DNA of 64,000 nucleotides from Desulfovibrio legallii (GTDB taxonomy: Bacteria > Desulfobacterota > Desulfovibrionia > Desulfovibrionales > Desulfovibrionaceae), in contig NZ_FNBX01000005.1 of the NCBI RefSeq assembly GCF_900102485.1, positions 62,001 to 126,000 of the forward strand, written 5' to 3'. Both the position numbers and the translations under genes were made by a program. Shown here in pieces: positions 17,764 to 28,813 of the stretch. The notes under the pieces were generated by a model. That model was given only the letters and a program-made list of their open reading frames with translations, was not told where the DNA came from and searched no databases. How positions within the stretch are numbered: the stretch's first letter is position 1; the number at the start of each line of letters is the position of its first letter.

Positions 17764-18960
17764 ATGACGGATATCGACCGCCAGATGGCCACCATCAAGC
17801 GTGGCGTGGCCGAACTTATCGACGAGGGCGAACTGCGCAAAAAACTGGCGCGCGGCACGCCCCTGCGCGTGAAGGTGGGTTTTGACCCCACCGCCCCGGA
17901 CCTGCACCTGGGCCACACCGTGGTCATGCACAAGATGCGCCATTTTCAGGAGCTGGGCCACCAGGTCATCTTCCTCATCGGCGATTTCACCGGCCGCATC
18001 GGCGATCCCTCCGGCCGTTCCGAAACCCGCCCCCCCCTCACGGAAGAGCAGGTCATAGCCAATGCGGAGACCTACAAAAAACAGGTCTTCAAAATTCTGG
18101 ATCCGGAAAAGACGGAAGTGGCCTTCAATGCCGCATGGCTGGGCGCCATGAACGCCGCGGACTTCATCCGCCTGGCCTCCTGCTGCACTGTGGCCCGCAT
18201 GATGGAACGCGACGACTTTGAAAAACGCTTCCGCGAGCAGCGCCCCATCTCCATCCACGAATTTCTCTACCCCCTCTGCCAGGGCTACGATTCCGTGGCC
18301 CTCAAGGCTGACGTGGAAATGGGCGGCACGGACCAGAAGTTTAACCTGCTCATGGGCCGCACCCTGCAGGCCCACTACGGCCAGGAAAGCCAGTGCATCC
18401 TCACCATGCCCCTGCTGGAAGGCACGGACGGTGTGCGCAAGATGTCAAAATCCTACGGCAATTACATTGGCATCGACGAGGCCCCCGACCAGATTTTCGG
18501 CAAGGTCATGGCCATTTCCGATGATCTCATGTGGCGCTACTATGAGCTGCTCTCCAGCAAATCCCTGGAAAATATCGCCGCCCTTAAGGCTGACGTGGCC
18601 GCCGGGCGCGTCCACCCCAAGGCCGCCAAGGAAACCCTGGCCCACGAGATGGTCGCCCGCTACCACAGCCCCAAAGATGCGGACGAGGCCCAGCAGGGCT
18701 TCAACGCCGTGTTTGCCGGCGGCGGGGTGCCCGACGCCATGCCCGAACACGCCTGCGACAAGGGCGAAGCCAGCACCCCCCCAGCCTTCCTCGAAGCCGC
18801 CGGGCTGGTCAAAAGCCGCGGCGAAGCCAAGCGCCTGATCAAAGAAGGCGCGCTCTCCGTGGATGGTCAACGCTGCGACGACCCGCTCACCCCCTTCAGC
18901 CCCGGCGCCTACGTCGTCAAACTGGGCAAAAAGCGTTTCCTCAAACTGCTGGTGCGTTGA
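17764..18960 (+). CDS. tyrS: Tyrosyl-tRNA synthetase
   Basis: The 398-residue class I synthetase has the HIGH-type motif HLGH (residues 48-51) and a perfect KMSKS (226-230). A C-terminal S4 RNA-binding domain occupies about residues 335-398 ([21 protein letters not shown]). It attaches tyrosine to tRNA-Tyr. AAGGA lies 8 bases before the ATG, and a longer in-frame reading upstream was rejected. It belongs to the roughly 400-residue TyrRS branch. Confidence 0.97.
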   Translation: MTDIDRQMATIKRGVAELIDEGELRKKLARGTPLRVKVGFDPTAPDLHLGHTVVMHKMRHFQELGHQVIFLIGDFTGRIGDPSGRSETRPPLTEEQVIANAETYKKQVFKILDPEKTEVAFNAAWLGAMNAADFIRLASCCTVARMMERDDFEKRFREQRPISIHEFLYPLCQGYDSVALKADVEMGGTDQKFNLLMGRTLQAHYGQESQCILTMPLLEGTDGVRKMSKSYGNYIGIDEAPDQIFGKVMAISDDLMWRYYELLSSKSLENIAALKADVAAGRVHPKAAKETLAHEMVARYHSPKDADEAQQGFNAVFAGGGVPDAMPEHACDKGEASTPPAFLEAAGLVKSRGEAKRLIKEGALSVDGQRCDDPLTPFSPGAYVVKLGKKRFLKLLVR

Positions 18961-18979
18961 GCGGCAGACCGCCTTTTGC

Positions 18980-19050
18980 GGAGGGCCGAGGGACTTGCTG
19001 CTGCCAGCCCCCCGGCCCTCCACGCCCCCCATTTTTCAAAAGACCAGCTC
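18980..19050 (+). repeat. Family A-like hairpin and tail, degenerate
   Basis: Twenty bases after tyrS a 9-bp stem (GGAGGGCCG at 18980-18988 with its complement at 19013-19021) is followed by CCACGCCCCCCATTTTTCAA, matching the order of family A (G/C palindrome, then CCAC, C-rich stretch, TTCAAAA). The ACTTTTGT core is not preserved. It may also serve as the tyrS terminator. It lies next to family B copy B2. Confidence 0.45.
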
Positions 19051-19076
19051 CAGGTTGCCTGCGTTCCGAAAGCAGG

Positions 19077-19179
19077 GCCGCATGTGGAGGCGTAAGCGCA
19101 ATTTATTTGCGCCGTTACGCGCCGAAACGAGCGTGCCGTAAACGTTGAGAATGCCTGTTCTCAACGTTAATCTGCTCTA
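19077..19179 (+). repeat. Family B repeat, left-truncated copy (B2)
   Basis: The central hairpin (GCGCAA/TTGCGC at 19096-19112) and right hairpin (AACGTTGAGAA and its complement, 19141-19168) are present, as is the terminus AATCTGCTCTA ending at 19179. The left hairpin is missing. The right stem uses CGTTGAG/CTCAACG where other copies use CTTTGAG/CTCAAAG, a paired change. The terminal TA is inside the TAG stop codon of the receptor fragment on the minus strand. Confidence 0.8.
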
Positions 19180-19614
19180 AGCCCGTTTCATATCCTCTAT
19201 GAGGCTGCGCAGGGCCTGGGCCTGGCGGGCCAGGTCGCCCACGGCCTGGGCGGACTGGCGCATGGCTGCGGCGGTTTCGGCGGCAATGCGGTTGACGTCT
19301 TCGATGGAGTGGTTGATTTCCTCGCTGGTGGCGGACTGTTCTTCGGCTGCAGCGGCTATGGACTGCACTTGCTGGGCTGTGGTTTCCACCAGGGCCACGA
19401 TTTCCTGGAGGGCCTCGCCGGATTTCTGGGCCATAAGGGTGGTTTTGCCGATGCGTTCGGCCACCTGGGTCACGTTATCCACGTTCTGGCGCGTGCCAAC
19501 CTGGATGTCGTGGATGGCGTCGCCCACCTGTTTGGTGGCGGTCATGGTTTTTTCGGCCAGCTTGCGCACTTCGTCGGCCACCACGGCAAAGCCGCGCCCG
19601 GCGTCGCCCGCACG
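19177..19614 (-). pseudogene. Methyl-accepting chemotaxis protein, 3' remnant
   Basis: The last 145 codons of a chemoreceptor signalling domain are intact: GDAGRGFAVVADEVRKLAEK at the hairpin tip, then the methylation helix and a Glu/Gln-rich coiled coil ending LRSLIEDMKRA. Membrane, HAMP and N-terminal signalling parts are absent. Near 19614 the usual EAARAGD codons are recognisable, but an extra C shifts the frame (GCGCCGTGCGG instead of GCGCGTGCGG); upstream the sequence is unrelated. Its TAG stop overlaps the end of repeat B2. I read it as a decaying gene fragment. Confidence 0.8.
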
Positions 19615-19658
19615 GCGCGGCCTTTTGCCGCCGGGACGTGCTGTGCGCGACGGCAGAG

Positions 19659-19693
19659 CACACGCAATCGCTCCGGAGAAGCGACAGCGTGTG
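19659..19693. other. Imperfect hairpin near receptor breakpoint
   Basis: CACACGC (19659-19665) pairs with GCGTGTG (19687-19693), and TCGCT (19668-19672) pairs with AGCGA (19680-19684) across a two-base bulge. It lies 45 bases beyond the end of chemoreceptor homology in otherwise featureless, A/T-richer sequence (19615-19880). It may be the footprint of the event that removed the 5' part of the gene. Confidence 0.35.
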
Positions 19694-19880
19694 GGGATAT
19701 GACAACCTATGCAAGAATATTGCCCAAACAACTTTGACGTTATAACCAGCTGTTTTGAAACAAAAAAAACCGCTGACTTCCGCTTCAGACAGGCTCCGCG
19801 TGTCACAAAAGAAAACACAGGGCGTTTTGCTTGTTCAATGTATGAGCACAGCGGGAACACAAGAGGAGGCAAGAGAAAGT

Positions 19881-19904
19881 AAAAGGCCCCTTGCGGGGCC
19901 TTTA
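19881..19904 (-). terminator. Rho-independent terminator of the 19965-20342 gene
   Basis: A perfect 9-bp stem (AAAGGCCCC at 19882-19890, loop TTGC, GGGGCCTTT at 19895-19903) is flanked by A's on the left. On the minus strand it is therefore followed by TTTTACTTTCTCTT. It lies about 60 bases after the stop of the upstream minus-strand gene. Confidence 0.85.
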
Positions 19905-19964
19905 CTGTGGAGGCTGCTGCCGCCTGGTTGGAGGGACGGCATGGCTTGACGGCGCGTGGCGCGA

Positions 19965-20342
19965 CTAGGCGTTGGCGGCCTTGAGCATTTCTTCCACCAT
20001 AGAAAGCGTGGGGGTGGCGGTGGCGTCCAGCCCGCAGAGACCGCGCACGGCAAGCATGAGCATATCAAACTGCAGGGCCATTTCGCTGACGCCGTTGTCG
20101 ATAATGCAGTTATCGCCGTGCATGCGCAGCTTATAGGCGTGACGGCTGCGCTCTTGCCCGCTGGAGCGGACAATGTAGTAGACCTGTTCGTTGTGATCGG
20201 TCACGTAGAGCTTCTGACGGGTGAGCATGCCAAGGCCTTCGTCGTACCACGAGCATTCGGAGAACAGACGACCGCGAAAGGTGAAATCGCAGCCATTGTC
20301 GTGTTTCAGACAAATGTCTTCCATGACTTTCCGCATCTGCAT
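19965..20342 (-). CDS. Conserved hypothetical protein, 125 aa
   Basis: I do not recognise the family. The 125-residue soluble protein has three cysteines early (CLKHDNGCDF, SECSW) and a central beta-rich part (KLYVTDHNEQVYYIVRSSG). Its C-terminal helix contains LRGLCGL-like residues and ends SMVEEMLKAANA. GGAGG lies 6 bases upstream of the ATG. It is a single-gene unit with its own terminator, and a TTGACA element lies about 80 bases upstream. The balanced, non-repetitive composition and good ribosome site argue that it is real. Confidence 0.75.
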   Translation of the reverse strand: MQMRKVMEDICLKHDNGCDFTFRGRLFSECSWYDEGLGMLTRQKLYVTDHNEQVYYIVRSSGQERSRHAYKLRMHGDNCIIDNGVSEMALQFDMLMLAVRGLCGLDATATPTLSMVEEMLKAANA

Positions 20343-20769
20343 TCCATCCTCCGCGCTCTTCCGTCCGGTCCGGCACTGGCGGACGGTGCTGGCAGCAAGC
20401 TAGCACTGCAGCTCAAGCGTTGTCAATAACCGCAGCAAGCGAACAACAAGGGCGCAGGCGATCGGCGCGGGAATTTTTTTTACTCAACTGAAACAATTGA
20501 TAATTTTTTTTGCCGCAGCACAGCCCGGCTTGCGGTAGCTTCCGGAATGGACCGAAGGGGCGGACCAACGACAAGTGCGCATTGCGGTCTTGTGGCAGCA
20601 GCTGCGCCGCCGGGCAGAAAAGGCGGATCAGGCCGCCCCACGGCCAACGCTGCCGCGTGCGCCCGCAAGCGCCGGGATGCCAGCGGCGCCCCCTGCTGCA
20701 TGCCCCCTGTCGCACGGGGCTGCAGGGGTCAGCCGCCTATCCGCCCGCAAAGCCGCGGAAACGGCCGCA
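20343..20769. promoter_or_regulatory. Intergenic region with possible promoter for the 125-aa gene
   Basis: On the minus strand TTGACA (20426-20421) is followed after 17 bases by CTAGCT (20403-20398), a poor -10. The region also contains two AATTTTTTTT runs (20471-20480 and 20501-20510) around ACTCAACTGAAACAATTGAT, the only A+T-rich patch nearby. The rest (20520-20769) is GC-rich with no gene I can support. Confidence 0.35.
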
Positions 20770-21288
20770 TCACCCCCGCCCGCGCGGCCTGCGCCCGGCA
20801 AACAGGGCATAGGCCCGCGCCACGGGCGAGGCCGGGTCCATGCCCGCCAGGCGGTCGCCGCTGGGGCGGGGCAGGGGGACGCTGCGCCCCACGGGCCTGG
20901 TGCGCGAGGGCGGCAAGGGGGCTGCGGCCGCCACGTCCAGCCCGTCCTTGCCCAGCAGCAGAGAGACGCGCACGCTCTGAAACACGGGCGCTTCCATAAA
21001 CGCATTGGCCCGCTCCAGCAGCTCCGGGCTCAGATAGTGCAGATCCTGCGCCAGCATGGCGTCTTCCGCGCCGACAAGCAGCAGATCCCGCCGGTGCCCC
21101 AGGGGCCGCGCCAGGGGGGCCAGATCCGGCCCCATGACGGCTTCCCAATGCTCCCACAGGCTTTGCAGACGCGCGCGCTGCGCCGCTGCGGCCGGGTCCA
21201 GCCCCAGCCCGGCAAACACCCCGGCCAGGGCCTCGCCCACGGGCACAGGCCCCGACGCCGCCGTGCGCTTACGCTTGCGGCGGGCCAC
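20770..21288 (-). CDS. DUF721 / DciA-like protein
   Basis: The 172-residue protein contains a DUF721 domain (about residues 20-110): LWEHWEAVMGPDLAPLARPL followed by a LLLVGAEDAMLAQDLHYLSP strand-helix pair. DUF721 proteins include DciA, the ancestral loader of the replicative helicase. The N-terminus is Arg/Lys-rich and the C-terminus Pro/Arg-rich. The GTG at 21288 with AGGGGGG upstream is preferred; an ATG at 21357 would put the sahR promoter inside the coding region. It is divergent from sahR. Confidence 0.75.
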   Translation of the reverse strand: MARRKRKRTAASGPVPVGEALAGVFAGLGLDPAAAAQRARLQSLWEHWEAVMGPDLAPLARPLGHRRDLLLVGAEDAMLAQDLHYLSPELLERANAFMEAPVFQSVRVSLLLGKDGLDVAAAAPLPPSRTRPVGRSVPLPRPSGDRLAGMDPASPVARAYALFAGRRPRGRG

Positions 21289-21325
21289 CGGTACGCCCCC
21301 CTGGGCGGGATGCAAGGCCGCCCCA

Positions 21326-21354
21326 TTGACTATATGCGTATATCTTGATATGTG
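21326..21354 (+). promoter_or_regulatory. sahR promoter with embedded operator palindrome
   Basis: TTGACT (21326-21331), a 17-base spacer and TATGTG (21349-21354) form a good sigma-70-type promoter. Inside it, ATATC-TT-GATAT (21340-21351) is a perfect inverted repeat overlapping the spacer and -10, where a repressor would block RNA polymerase. SahR proteins are known to autoregulate and to control ahcY. That this palindrome is the SahR site is inference from position. Confidence 0.65.
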
Positions 21355-21457
21355 CATCCATCTCACGGCTCCCCAGGCCCGCCTTACAGCCGCAGGCCGC
21401 GCAGCGGCCGGGCGCGCAGCCCGCGCGCAACCCCAACCCCTCCGGGACAACAGACAT

Positions 21458-22408
21458 ATGGACAATGGCACGGCCCTGCTCTGCTTCAAGGCGCTTTCCG
21501 ATGAAACCCGTTTGCGGCTGGTGCATATCCTGCTGCATTATGAGCTTTCGGTCAACGAACTGGTCCACATTCTGGATATGGGCCAGTCGCGCGTGTCGCG
21601 CCATCTGAAGATCCTTACCGAAGCGGGGCTACTGGCCTCGCGCCGGGACGGGTTGTGGGTTTTTTACGCCGTGCCCAAGGCGGGCGAAAAGCACGATCTG
21701 CTGGGCGCCCTGCTGCGCTTTGTGCAGCCGGACGCCCACATGCGGGCGGACCTTGCCATGGCCGCCCAGATGCTGGAGGAACGCGCCCGCAAGACCCGCC
21801 AGTTTTTCAACGCCATTGCCGAAAACTGGGATGAGCTCAACAACGCGGTGCTGGGCGATTTTGATCTGCCGACAGCCGTCTGCGCCGCGGTGCCCCAGGG
21901 CTGCGGCACGGCCGTGGACCTGGGCTGCGGCACCGGGGCCGTGCTGGAGCGGCTGCTGCCCCTGGCCGGCGGGGTCATCGGCGTGGACGGCTCGGCCCGC
22001 ATGCTGGAAATCTGCCGCCGCCGCTTTTCCCCGCAGGATCTGGCGGCGGAGCGCGTTTCCCTGCGCATTGGCGACCTGAGCCACCTGCCCCTGCGCGACC
22101 ACGAGGCGGACTTTGCCTGCATCAACCTTGTGCTGCACCACCTTTCACAGCCCGCCGAAGCTCTGGACGAGATCCGGCGCATCCTGCCCCCAGGGGGACG
22201 GCTGTTTGTGGCGGATTTTCTGCGCCACACGGATGAAGCCATGCGCAACCGTTACGGCGACCGCTGGCTGGGCTTTGCCGAGGACGCCCTGACCGCCGAC
22301 CTGCGCAAAGCGGGCTTTGCCCTCCAGAGCACGGTCCGCAAGCCCGTAGGCCGGGGCCTGACCCTGCTGCTGCTGCAGGCGACGGCAACAGAAGGCCCCG
22401 CGCACTGA
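21458..22408 (+). CDS. sahR: ArsR-type repressor fused to SAM-binding domain, probable SahR
   Basis: The 316-residue protein has an N-terminal winged-helix ArsR domain (residues 1-90; [17 protein letters not shown], then the recognition helix in [11 protein letters not shown]). A class I methyltransferase-like domain follows, with [14 protein letters not shown] near residue 150 and GVDGS. No metal-binding cysteine box is visible in the HTH. ArsR-methyltransferase fusions next to ahcY in Desulfovibrio are SahR, repressors relieved by S-adenosylhomocysteine. The ATG at 21458 gives a normal ArsR N-terminus. ahcY starts 41 bases downstream, so the two form an autoregulated operon. A true methyltransferase activity cannot be excluded. 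Confidence 0.85.
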   Translation: MDNGTALLCFKALSDETRLRLVHILLHYELSVNELVHILDMGQSRVSRHLKILTEAGLLASRRDGLWVFYAVPKAGEKHDLLGALLRFVQPDAHMRADLAMAAQMLEERARKTRQFFNAIAENWDELNNAVLGDFDLPTAVCAAVPQGCGTAVDLGCGTGAVLERLLPLAGGVIGVDGSARMLEICRRRFSPQDLAAERVSLRIGDLSHLPLRDHEADFACINLVLHHLSQPAEALDEIRRILPPGGRLFVADFLRHTDEAMRNRYGDRWLGFAEDALTADLRKAGFALQSTVRKPVGRGLTLLLLQATATEGPAH

Positions 22409-22449
22409 CAACCAACACGCACAAGCAACTTCCCATGGAGGAGATTGTT

Positions 22450-23871
22450 ATGACCAAAGCACTGGATTTGACCCTGAAGCACAAAGTGGCGGACATGAGC
22501 CTGGCGGCCTTCGGCGGCAAAGAGATGCAGCTTTCCGAGCGGGAAATGCCCGGCCTTATGGAATGCATCAAAAAGTACGGGCCGTCCAAGCCCCTCAAGG
22601 GCTTCAAAATCACGGGTTCCCTGCACATGACCATTCAAACGGCCATGCTCATCAAAACCCTGCACGCCCTGGGCGCGGACATCCGCTGGGCCTCCTGCAA
22701 CATCTTTTCCACCCAGGACCACGCCGCCGCCGCCGTGGTGGAGCAGGGCCTGGCCAAGGTCTTCGCCTGGAAGGGCGAAAGCCTTGAAGATTACTGGTGG
22801 TGCACGGAAATGGCCCTCACCTGGCCCGACGGCAGCGGCCCGGACCTCATTGTGGACGACGGCGGCGACGCCACCCTCTTCATCCACACCGGCGTGCAGG
22901 CCGAGGACACCCCCTCCCTGCTGGACCAAAAAGCCGAAAGCAAAGAATTTCAGTGCGTGCTGGACCGCCTGAAGCTGCGGCAGAAGGACGATCCGCAGCA
23001 CTGGCACAAGGCGGCCGCCAAGGTGCGCGGCGTCTCCGAGGAGACCACCACCGGCGTGCACCGGCTTTACCAGCTGGCCGCCGCGGGCAAGCTGCTCTTC
23101 CCGGCCATCAACGTCAACGATTCGGTAACCAAATCCAAATTCGACAACCTCTACGGCTGCCGGGAATCCCTGGCTGACGGCATCAAGCGCGCCACGGACG
23201 TCATGGTGGCCGGCAAGGTGGTGGTGGTCTGCGGCTATGGCGATGTGGGCAAAGGCTGCGCCCAGTCCATGCGCGGCTTCGGCGCGCGCGTGCTGGTGAC
23301 GGAAGTCGACCCCATCTGCGCCCTGCAGGCCGCCATGGAAGGCTATGAAGTCACCACTATTGAGGAGGCCCTGCCCTACGGCGATATTTACGTCACCTGC
23401 ACGGGCAACTACCACGTCATCACCGGCAAGCACATGGAAGGCATGAAGGACGAAGCCATTGTCTGCAATATCGGCCACTTCGACAATGAAATCGAAATGA
23501 CCTACCTGGAGAACACCCCCGGCGTCGTCAAGACCAACATCAAGCCCCAGGTGGACAAGTGGGCCCTCAAATCCGGCCGCAGCATCCTGATCCTGGCCGA
23601 AGGGCGGCTGGTGAACCTGGGCTGCGCCACGGGCCACGCCAGCTTTGTCATGTCCAACAGCTTCACCAACCAGACCCTGGCCCAGCTGAAGCTGGCCGCC
23701 GAAAAGCTGGAAAACAAGGTCTACACCCTGCCCAAGCAACTGGATGAAGAGGTGGCCCGCCTGCACCTGGCCCGCCTGGGCGTCAAGCTCACCACCCTGA
23801 CGCAGGAGCAGGCCGACTACATCGGCGTGCCCGTGGAAGGGCCGTACAAAAGCGAAATGTACCGCTATTGA
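22450..23871 (+). CDS. ahcY: Adenosylhomocysteinase
   Basis: The 473-residue NAD-dependent enzyme splits S-adenosylhomocysteine into adenosine and homocysteine, relieving product inhibition of methyltransferases. Visible are the substrate-site [16 protein letters not shown] segment near residue 80, [14 protein letters not shown], the NAD-binding [11 protein letters not shown] near residue 262, and the C-terminal KSEMYRY ending typical of the family. GGAGGAG lies 7 bases before the ATG at 22450; an in-frame ATG overlapping that ribosome site at 22435 is rejected. It is the expected target of SahR. Confidence 0.98.
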   Translation: MTKALDLTLKHKVADMSLAAFGGKEMQLSEREMPGLMECIKKYGPSKPLKGFKITGSLHMTIQTAMLIKTLHALGADIRWASCNIFSTQDHAAAAVVEQGLAKVFAWKGESLEDYWWCTEMALTWPDGSGPDLIVDDGGDATLFIHTGVQAEDTPSLLDQKAESKEFQCVLDRLKLRQKDDPQHWHKAAAKVRGVSEETTTGVHRLYQLAAAGKLLFPAINVNDSVTKSKFDNLYGCRESLADGIKRATDVMVAGKVVVVCGYGDVGKGCAQSMRGFGARVLVTEVDPICALQAAMEGYEVTTIEEALPYGDIYVTCTGNYHVITGKHMEGMKDEAIVCNIGHFDNEIEMTYLENTPGVVKTNIKPQVDKWALKSGRSILILAEGRLVNLGCATGHASFVMSNSFTNQTLAQLKLAAEKLENKVYTLPKQLDEEVARLHLARLGVKLTTLTQEQADYIGVPVEGPYKSEMYRY

Positions 23872-23887
23872 TCCTGCGTATCCGGTA

Positions 23888-23911
23888 AGATGGGGGCGGC
23901 CGCCCCCATCT
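23888..23911 (+). terminator. Perfect palindrome after ahcY
   Basis: AGATGGGGGCGG (23888-23899) is followed immediately by its complement, giving a 24-base palindrome 16 bases after the ahcY stop. No T run follows, so termination here is a guess. The rest of the gap to ureG (23912-24130) is featureless. Confidence 0.45.
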
Positions 23912-24130
23912 GCGCCAAGGCCCGCTTCGGGCCGGGATGCATTTCCCCGGCCGGAGCGGGCCTTGTATCTGCCAAGCGCGGCGTGCGAGCTCAGCCGCGC
24001 CGACGGACGAGGAGCCATATACGGTTTCTGATAACGCCCCGGCAGATCAAGCATGCGCTGCCCGCGGGCGGTGGGGCTGGCCCCGTCTGCACCTGCCTCG
24101 GCAGCGCCGCGCCAAGGCCGCCGCGCCCCG

Positions 24131-24760
<630 letters not shown>

Positions 24761-24764
24761 GGTT

Positions 24765-25571
24765 TCAGCTCCTGAACAAACGTGAATACTGCCGCTCGTG
24801 CGCGGCGCTGCACAGGGCCAGCCCCGGCAGGGAGGCCCCCACTGCCGCGTCGTCCAAGGCCGCGGCCCGCGCCGCTTCCTGCGGCAGCAGGGGCAAAAAT
24901 TCCAGCAAGGTCTTCTGCGCGGCCGTCTGGCCCAGAGGCACGGTTTTACAGGCTACGGCGGTCTGGTTCTGCAGCCAGCTCCAGGCATAGGCGCAGGCCG
25001 CGTTCCGCCCCCAGCGCGCCGCGCGCTCCGGCCTGGGAAACGCACCCGCAGCCCGCACCTGCAGCAAAGCCGCCGCCACGGCAAAACAGGCCGTATAGCC
25101 CGTCTCTTCGGGCAAAGCCACCAGCGGCGGCCACACCCGCAACGGGGCAGGCGTGTCCCGCGCTGGCGGGCATCCCGACGGCAGCAGACCCGTATCCGTC
25201 AGCAGCCGCCGCAGGGCCCGGCCCATCTGCGCTTCCTCCTGCCAGAGCTCCGCGCTTTCGCGGCCGGCCAGCACCCGGTCGTTCCAAAAGGCCAGCCCCG
25301 CCGCGTCCCCGGCCAGCGCCGCCCGGTGCAGCCGCAGCAGCAGCGGCAGATCGTTGCGGGCAAGGCCGTAGCGCAGCACGCCCTTGAGCCACCGCCCCAG
25401 GCCCGCCGCGTCGCGCACCAGGCCCAGCTCCACGGCGGACTCCAGCCCCTGAGACCAGGCAAAGCCGCCCACAGGCAAGGTCTGCCCGGCCAGATAGAGC
25501 AGCGGCAGCAGGGCAGGATCCGGCCCGGCCCACGCGCCCGCCGCCTCCGCGGCCGGATCGGCTTCAGGCAT
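24765..25571 (-). CDS. ureF: Urease accessory protein UreF
   Basis: The 268-residue helical protein has the UreF hallmarks [17 protein letters not shown] (about residues 33-49) and a C-terminal [21 protein letters not shown] stretch. UreF bridges UreD and UreG in the nickel-insertion complex and acts as a fidelity factor for the GTPase. The ATG at 25571 overlaps the ureE end by 8 bases. Longer in-frame readings overlap ureE more and lack homology. It is somewhat longer than average because of an acidic N-terminal extension and Ala-rich loops. Confidence 0.93.
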   Translation of the reverse strand: MPEADPAAEAAGAWAGPDPALLPLLYLAGQTLPVGGFAWSQGLESAVELGLVRDAAGLGRWLKGVLRYGLARNDLPLLLRLHRAALAGDAAGLAFWNDRVLAGRESAELWQEEAQMGRALRRLLTDTGLLPSGCPPARDTPAPLRVWPPLVALPEETGYTACFAVAAALLQVRAAGAFPRPERAARWGRNAACAYAWSWLQNQTAVACKTVPLGQTAAQKTLLEFLPLLPQEAARAAALDDAAVGASLPGLALCSAAHERQYSRLFRS

Positions 25572-26004
25572 GGCTGTGGCGCCCGCCATAGGCCCCGCCC
25601 TCCGGCACAAAGGCCGCCTCTTCCCGCCGCAGGCGCAGGCCCAGGCTTTCCGCCAGCTCCTCCAGCACATGGTCCGGCGTAAAGCGCAGCCACTTGTGCC
25701 CCAGCTGCAGGGGCGCGTGGCGGTTGCCCAGATGGTAGCAGGCCCGCGCCAGGGTTTCCCAGTTGGGGGCCACGGCCGTCACCACCGGCTCCGCGGCATT
25801 GCGCACCACGGCCAGCGTTTCGCCCGCGCGCAGCACGTCCCCTTCCTGCAGCACCTGCCCCCGCTGCAGAAACAGCCCCGCCTCCTGGCCGCTGTCCAGC
25901 CGGAGCCGCTGTCGGCACTTGCCGCGCTGCTCATAGGTCAGCGTAACCTGCTCCGTGGGCTGCAGATCTTCCCGGTGGCCCAGATTCTCTGTAAACTCCA
26001 GCAT
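25564..26004 (-). CDS. ureE: Urease accessory nickel chaperone UreE
   Basis: The 146-residue protein has the UreE two-domain layout: an N-terminal peptide-binding-like part with LRLDSGQEAGLFLQRGQVLQ and a ferredoxin-like metal domain with YHLGNRHAPLQL near residue 90. The metal-binding His lies in the latter. The C-terminus ends GGRHSHA, a short version of the His-rich nickel tail. UreE delivers nickel to UreG. It starts 272 bases after ureC, and that gap is filled by repeat sequences, so it may be less tightly coupled to ureC than the other genes are to each other. Confidence 0.93.
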   Translation of the reverse strand: MLEFTENLGHREDLQPTEQVTLTYEQRGKCRQRLRLDSGQEAGLFLQRGQVLQEGDVLRAGETLAVVRNAAEPVVTAVAPNWETLARACYHLGNRHAPLQLGHKWLRFTPDHVLEELAESLGLRLRREEAAFVPEGGAYGGRHSHA

Positions 26005-26031
26005 GGAAGCGCTCCTTCAGTGGGATTGTTT

Positions 26032-26080
26032 CCTTCAAAAGCATTTCTTCCTCAGGCTGTGCGACGGGCGTACCCCGGCC
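26032..26080 (+). repeat. Family A tail remnant
   Basis: The stretch CCTTCAAAAGCATTTCTTCC followed by CTCAGG...GGGCGTACCCCGG matches the tail of family A copies A2 and A3 (TTCAAAAAACTTTT...CGTACCCTGG). The palindromic stem is missing. It lies between ureE and family B copy B3. Confidence 0.5.
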
Positions 26081-26132
26081 TGGGGCAACCTGCGAACGCG
26101 CGCCCTCTCTGTCATCCCTGCCGCTGCCCCCC

Positions 26133-26276
26133 AGAGCGGCTTACCTTTGAGAATATGTATTCTCAAAGGTTACGGCACGCTCGTTTCTGCACTTAACAGC
26201 GCAAATGCATTGCGCTTACGCCGCAACAACCGGCGTCTGCTCACGCAGCCGCAGGGCATTGCAAGGTTGCAATGCC

Positions 26277-26279
<3 letters not shown>
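26133..26279 (-). repeat. Family B repeat, copy B3, inside the urease operon
   Basis: Full-length copy with the left end toward ureC. The left stem AGGGCATTGCAA pairs with TTGCAATGCCCT (26253-26278), the central stem AGCGCAA pairs with TTGCGCT (about 26198-26216), and the right stem ACCTTTGAGAATA pairs with TATTCTCAAAGGT (26143-26170). All three are perfect. The ureC stop TAG (26279-26277) is formed by the left terminus. It occupies the ureC-ureE gap together with the A remnant. Confidence 0.9.
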
Positions 26280-27994
<1,715 letters not shown>

Positions 27995-27998
<4 letters not shown>

Positions 27999-28333
27999 GC
28001 CTGCTCCTCCCCGGCCGCGTCCTCCAGCGGCCCCATGATTTGCCCCCGAAAGCCGTACACCCGCCGCAGGCCGCCATAGGGGATCAGGCGCACCGTGCGC
28101 TTCTGGCCCGGCTCCAGCCGCACAGCCGTGCCGGCGGGAATGTCCAGCCGCATGCCGCGCGCCTTCTCACGCTCAAAAACCAGCGCGGGGTTGACCTCAA
28201 AAAAATGGTAGTGCGAACCCACCTGAATGGGCCTGTCGCCCGTATTGGCCACCTCCAGCACCACCTCGCGCCCCGCGGACGCGGCGTTGCAGACTACCTC
28301 GTCCGCCGCCAACACATATTCGCCAGGGATCAT
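27995..28333 (-). CDS. ureB: Urease subunit beta
   Basis: The 112-residue subunit begins [17 protein letters not shown] and contains the conserved [14 protein letters not shown] block (residues 38-51) and the [20 protein letters not shown] segment. It is a structural subunit of the urease heterotrimer. It overlaps ureC by ATGA and starts 15 bases after ureA, so the three subunit genes are tightly coupled. A separate beta gene (not fused to gamma) is the usual bacterial arrangement. Confidence 0.98.
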
Positions 28334-28348
28334 TGCACCCTCTCCTTG

Positions 28349-28651
28349 CTACAAAATGGGATCGTGCACGGTGACCAGCTTGGTGCCGTCGGGAAACGTG
28401 GCTTCCACCTGCACCTCCCGAACCATCTCAGGCACGCCTTCCATCACGTCCTCGCGGCTGAGCAGGTTGCGGCACGAACCCATAAGCTCGGCCACGCTCC
28501 TGCCGTCCCGCGCGCCCTCCAGCACCGCCATGCTGATGTAGGCCACCGCCTCAGGATAATTGAGCCGGAGGCCGCGCGCCTTGCGCCGCTCCGCCAGCAG
28601 CCCGGCCGTGAACAGCAAAAGTTTGTCCTTCTCTCTGGGCAGCAGTTCCAT
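28349..28651 (-). CDS. ureA: Urease subunit gamma
   Basis: The 100-residue subunit has the standard gamma sequence: [20 protein letters not shown], then [15 protein letters not shown] and a C-terminal [11 protein letters not shown]. The length equals the family norm. AAGGAGG lies 5 bases before the ATG at 28651. A longer in-frame reading extends upstream through family A copy A2 and is rejected. Confidence 0.98.
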   Translation of the reverse strand: MELLPREKDKLLLFTAGLLAERRKARGLRLNYPEAVAYISMAVLEGARDGRSVAELMGSCRNLLSREDVMEGVPEMVREVQVEATFPDGTKLVTVHDPIL

Positions 28652-28694
28652 AACGCCTCCTTGACGGGAGAGTTTTGTTATTTTTCGTTTTTTT

Positions 28695-28797
28695 GTGGGG
28701 GCGGGGGAACTTTTGTGGACAAAAGTTCCCCCGCCCCCACACCCCCACCCCTTCAAAAAACTTTTTCCTCTCGGGCAACGCGCCGGGCGTACCCTGG
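28695..28797 (+). repeat. Family A palindromic repeat, copy A2, inside the urease operon
   Basis: A perfect 22-bp stem (left 28695-28716, right 28719-28740, loop GG) contains the ACTTTTGT core. The tail with TTCAAAAAACTTTTTC (28752-28767) follows and ends GGGCGTACCCTGG. It separates ureD from ureA. In the direction of ure transcription the tail is met first, the reverse of A1 and A4. Confidence 0.9.
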
Positions 28798-28813
28798 CCG
28801 GGTGGGGAAGAAA

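Noticed and set aside
19659..19693. Integron attC-like site at the receptor breakpoint
   Set aside because: Bulged stem is suggestive, but the conserved RYYYAAC/GTTRRRY ends are absent and no integrase is present.
21289..21489. Longer DUF721 protein starting at 21489 or 21357
   Set aside because: It would overlap the sahR start or promoter/operator and adds non-conserved residues; the GTG at 21288 has a ribosome site.
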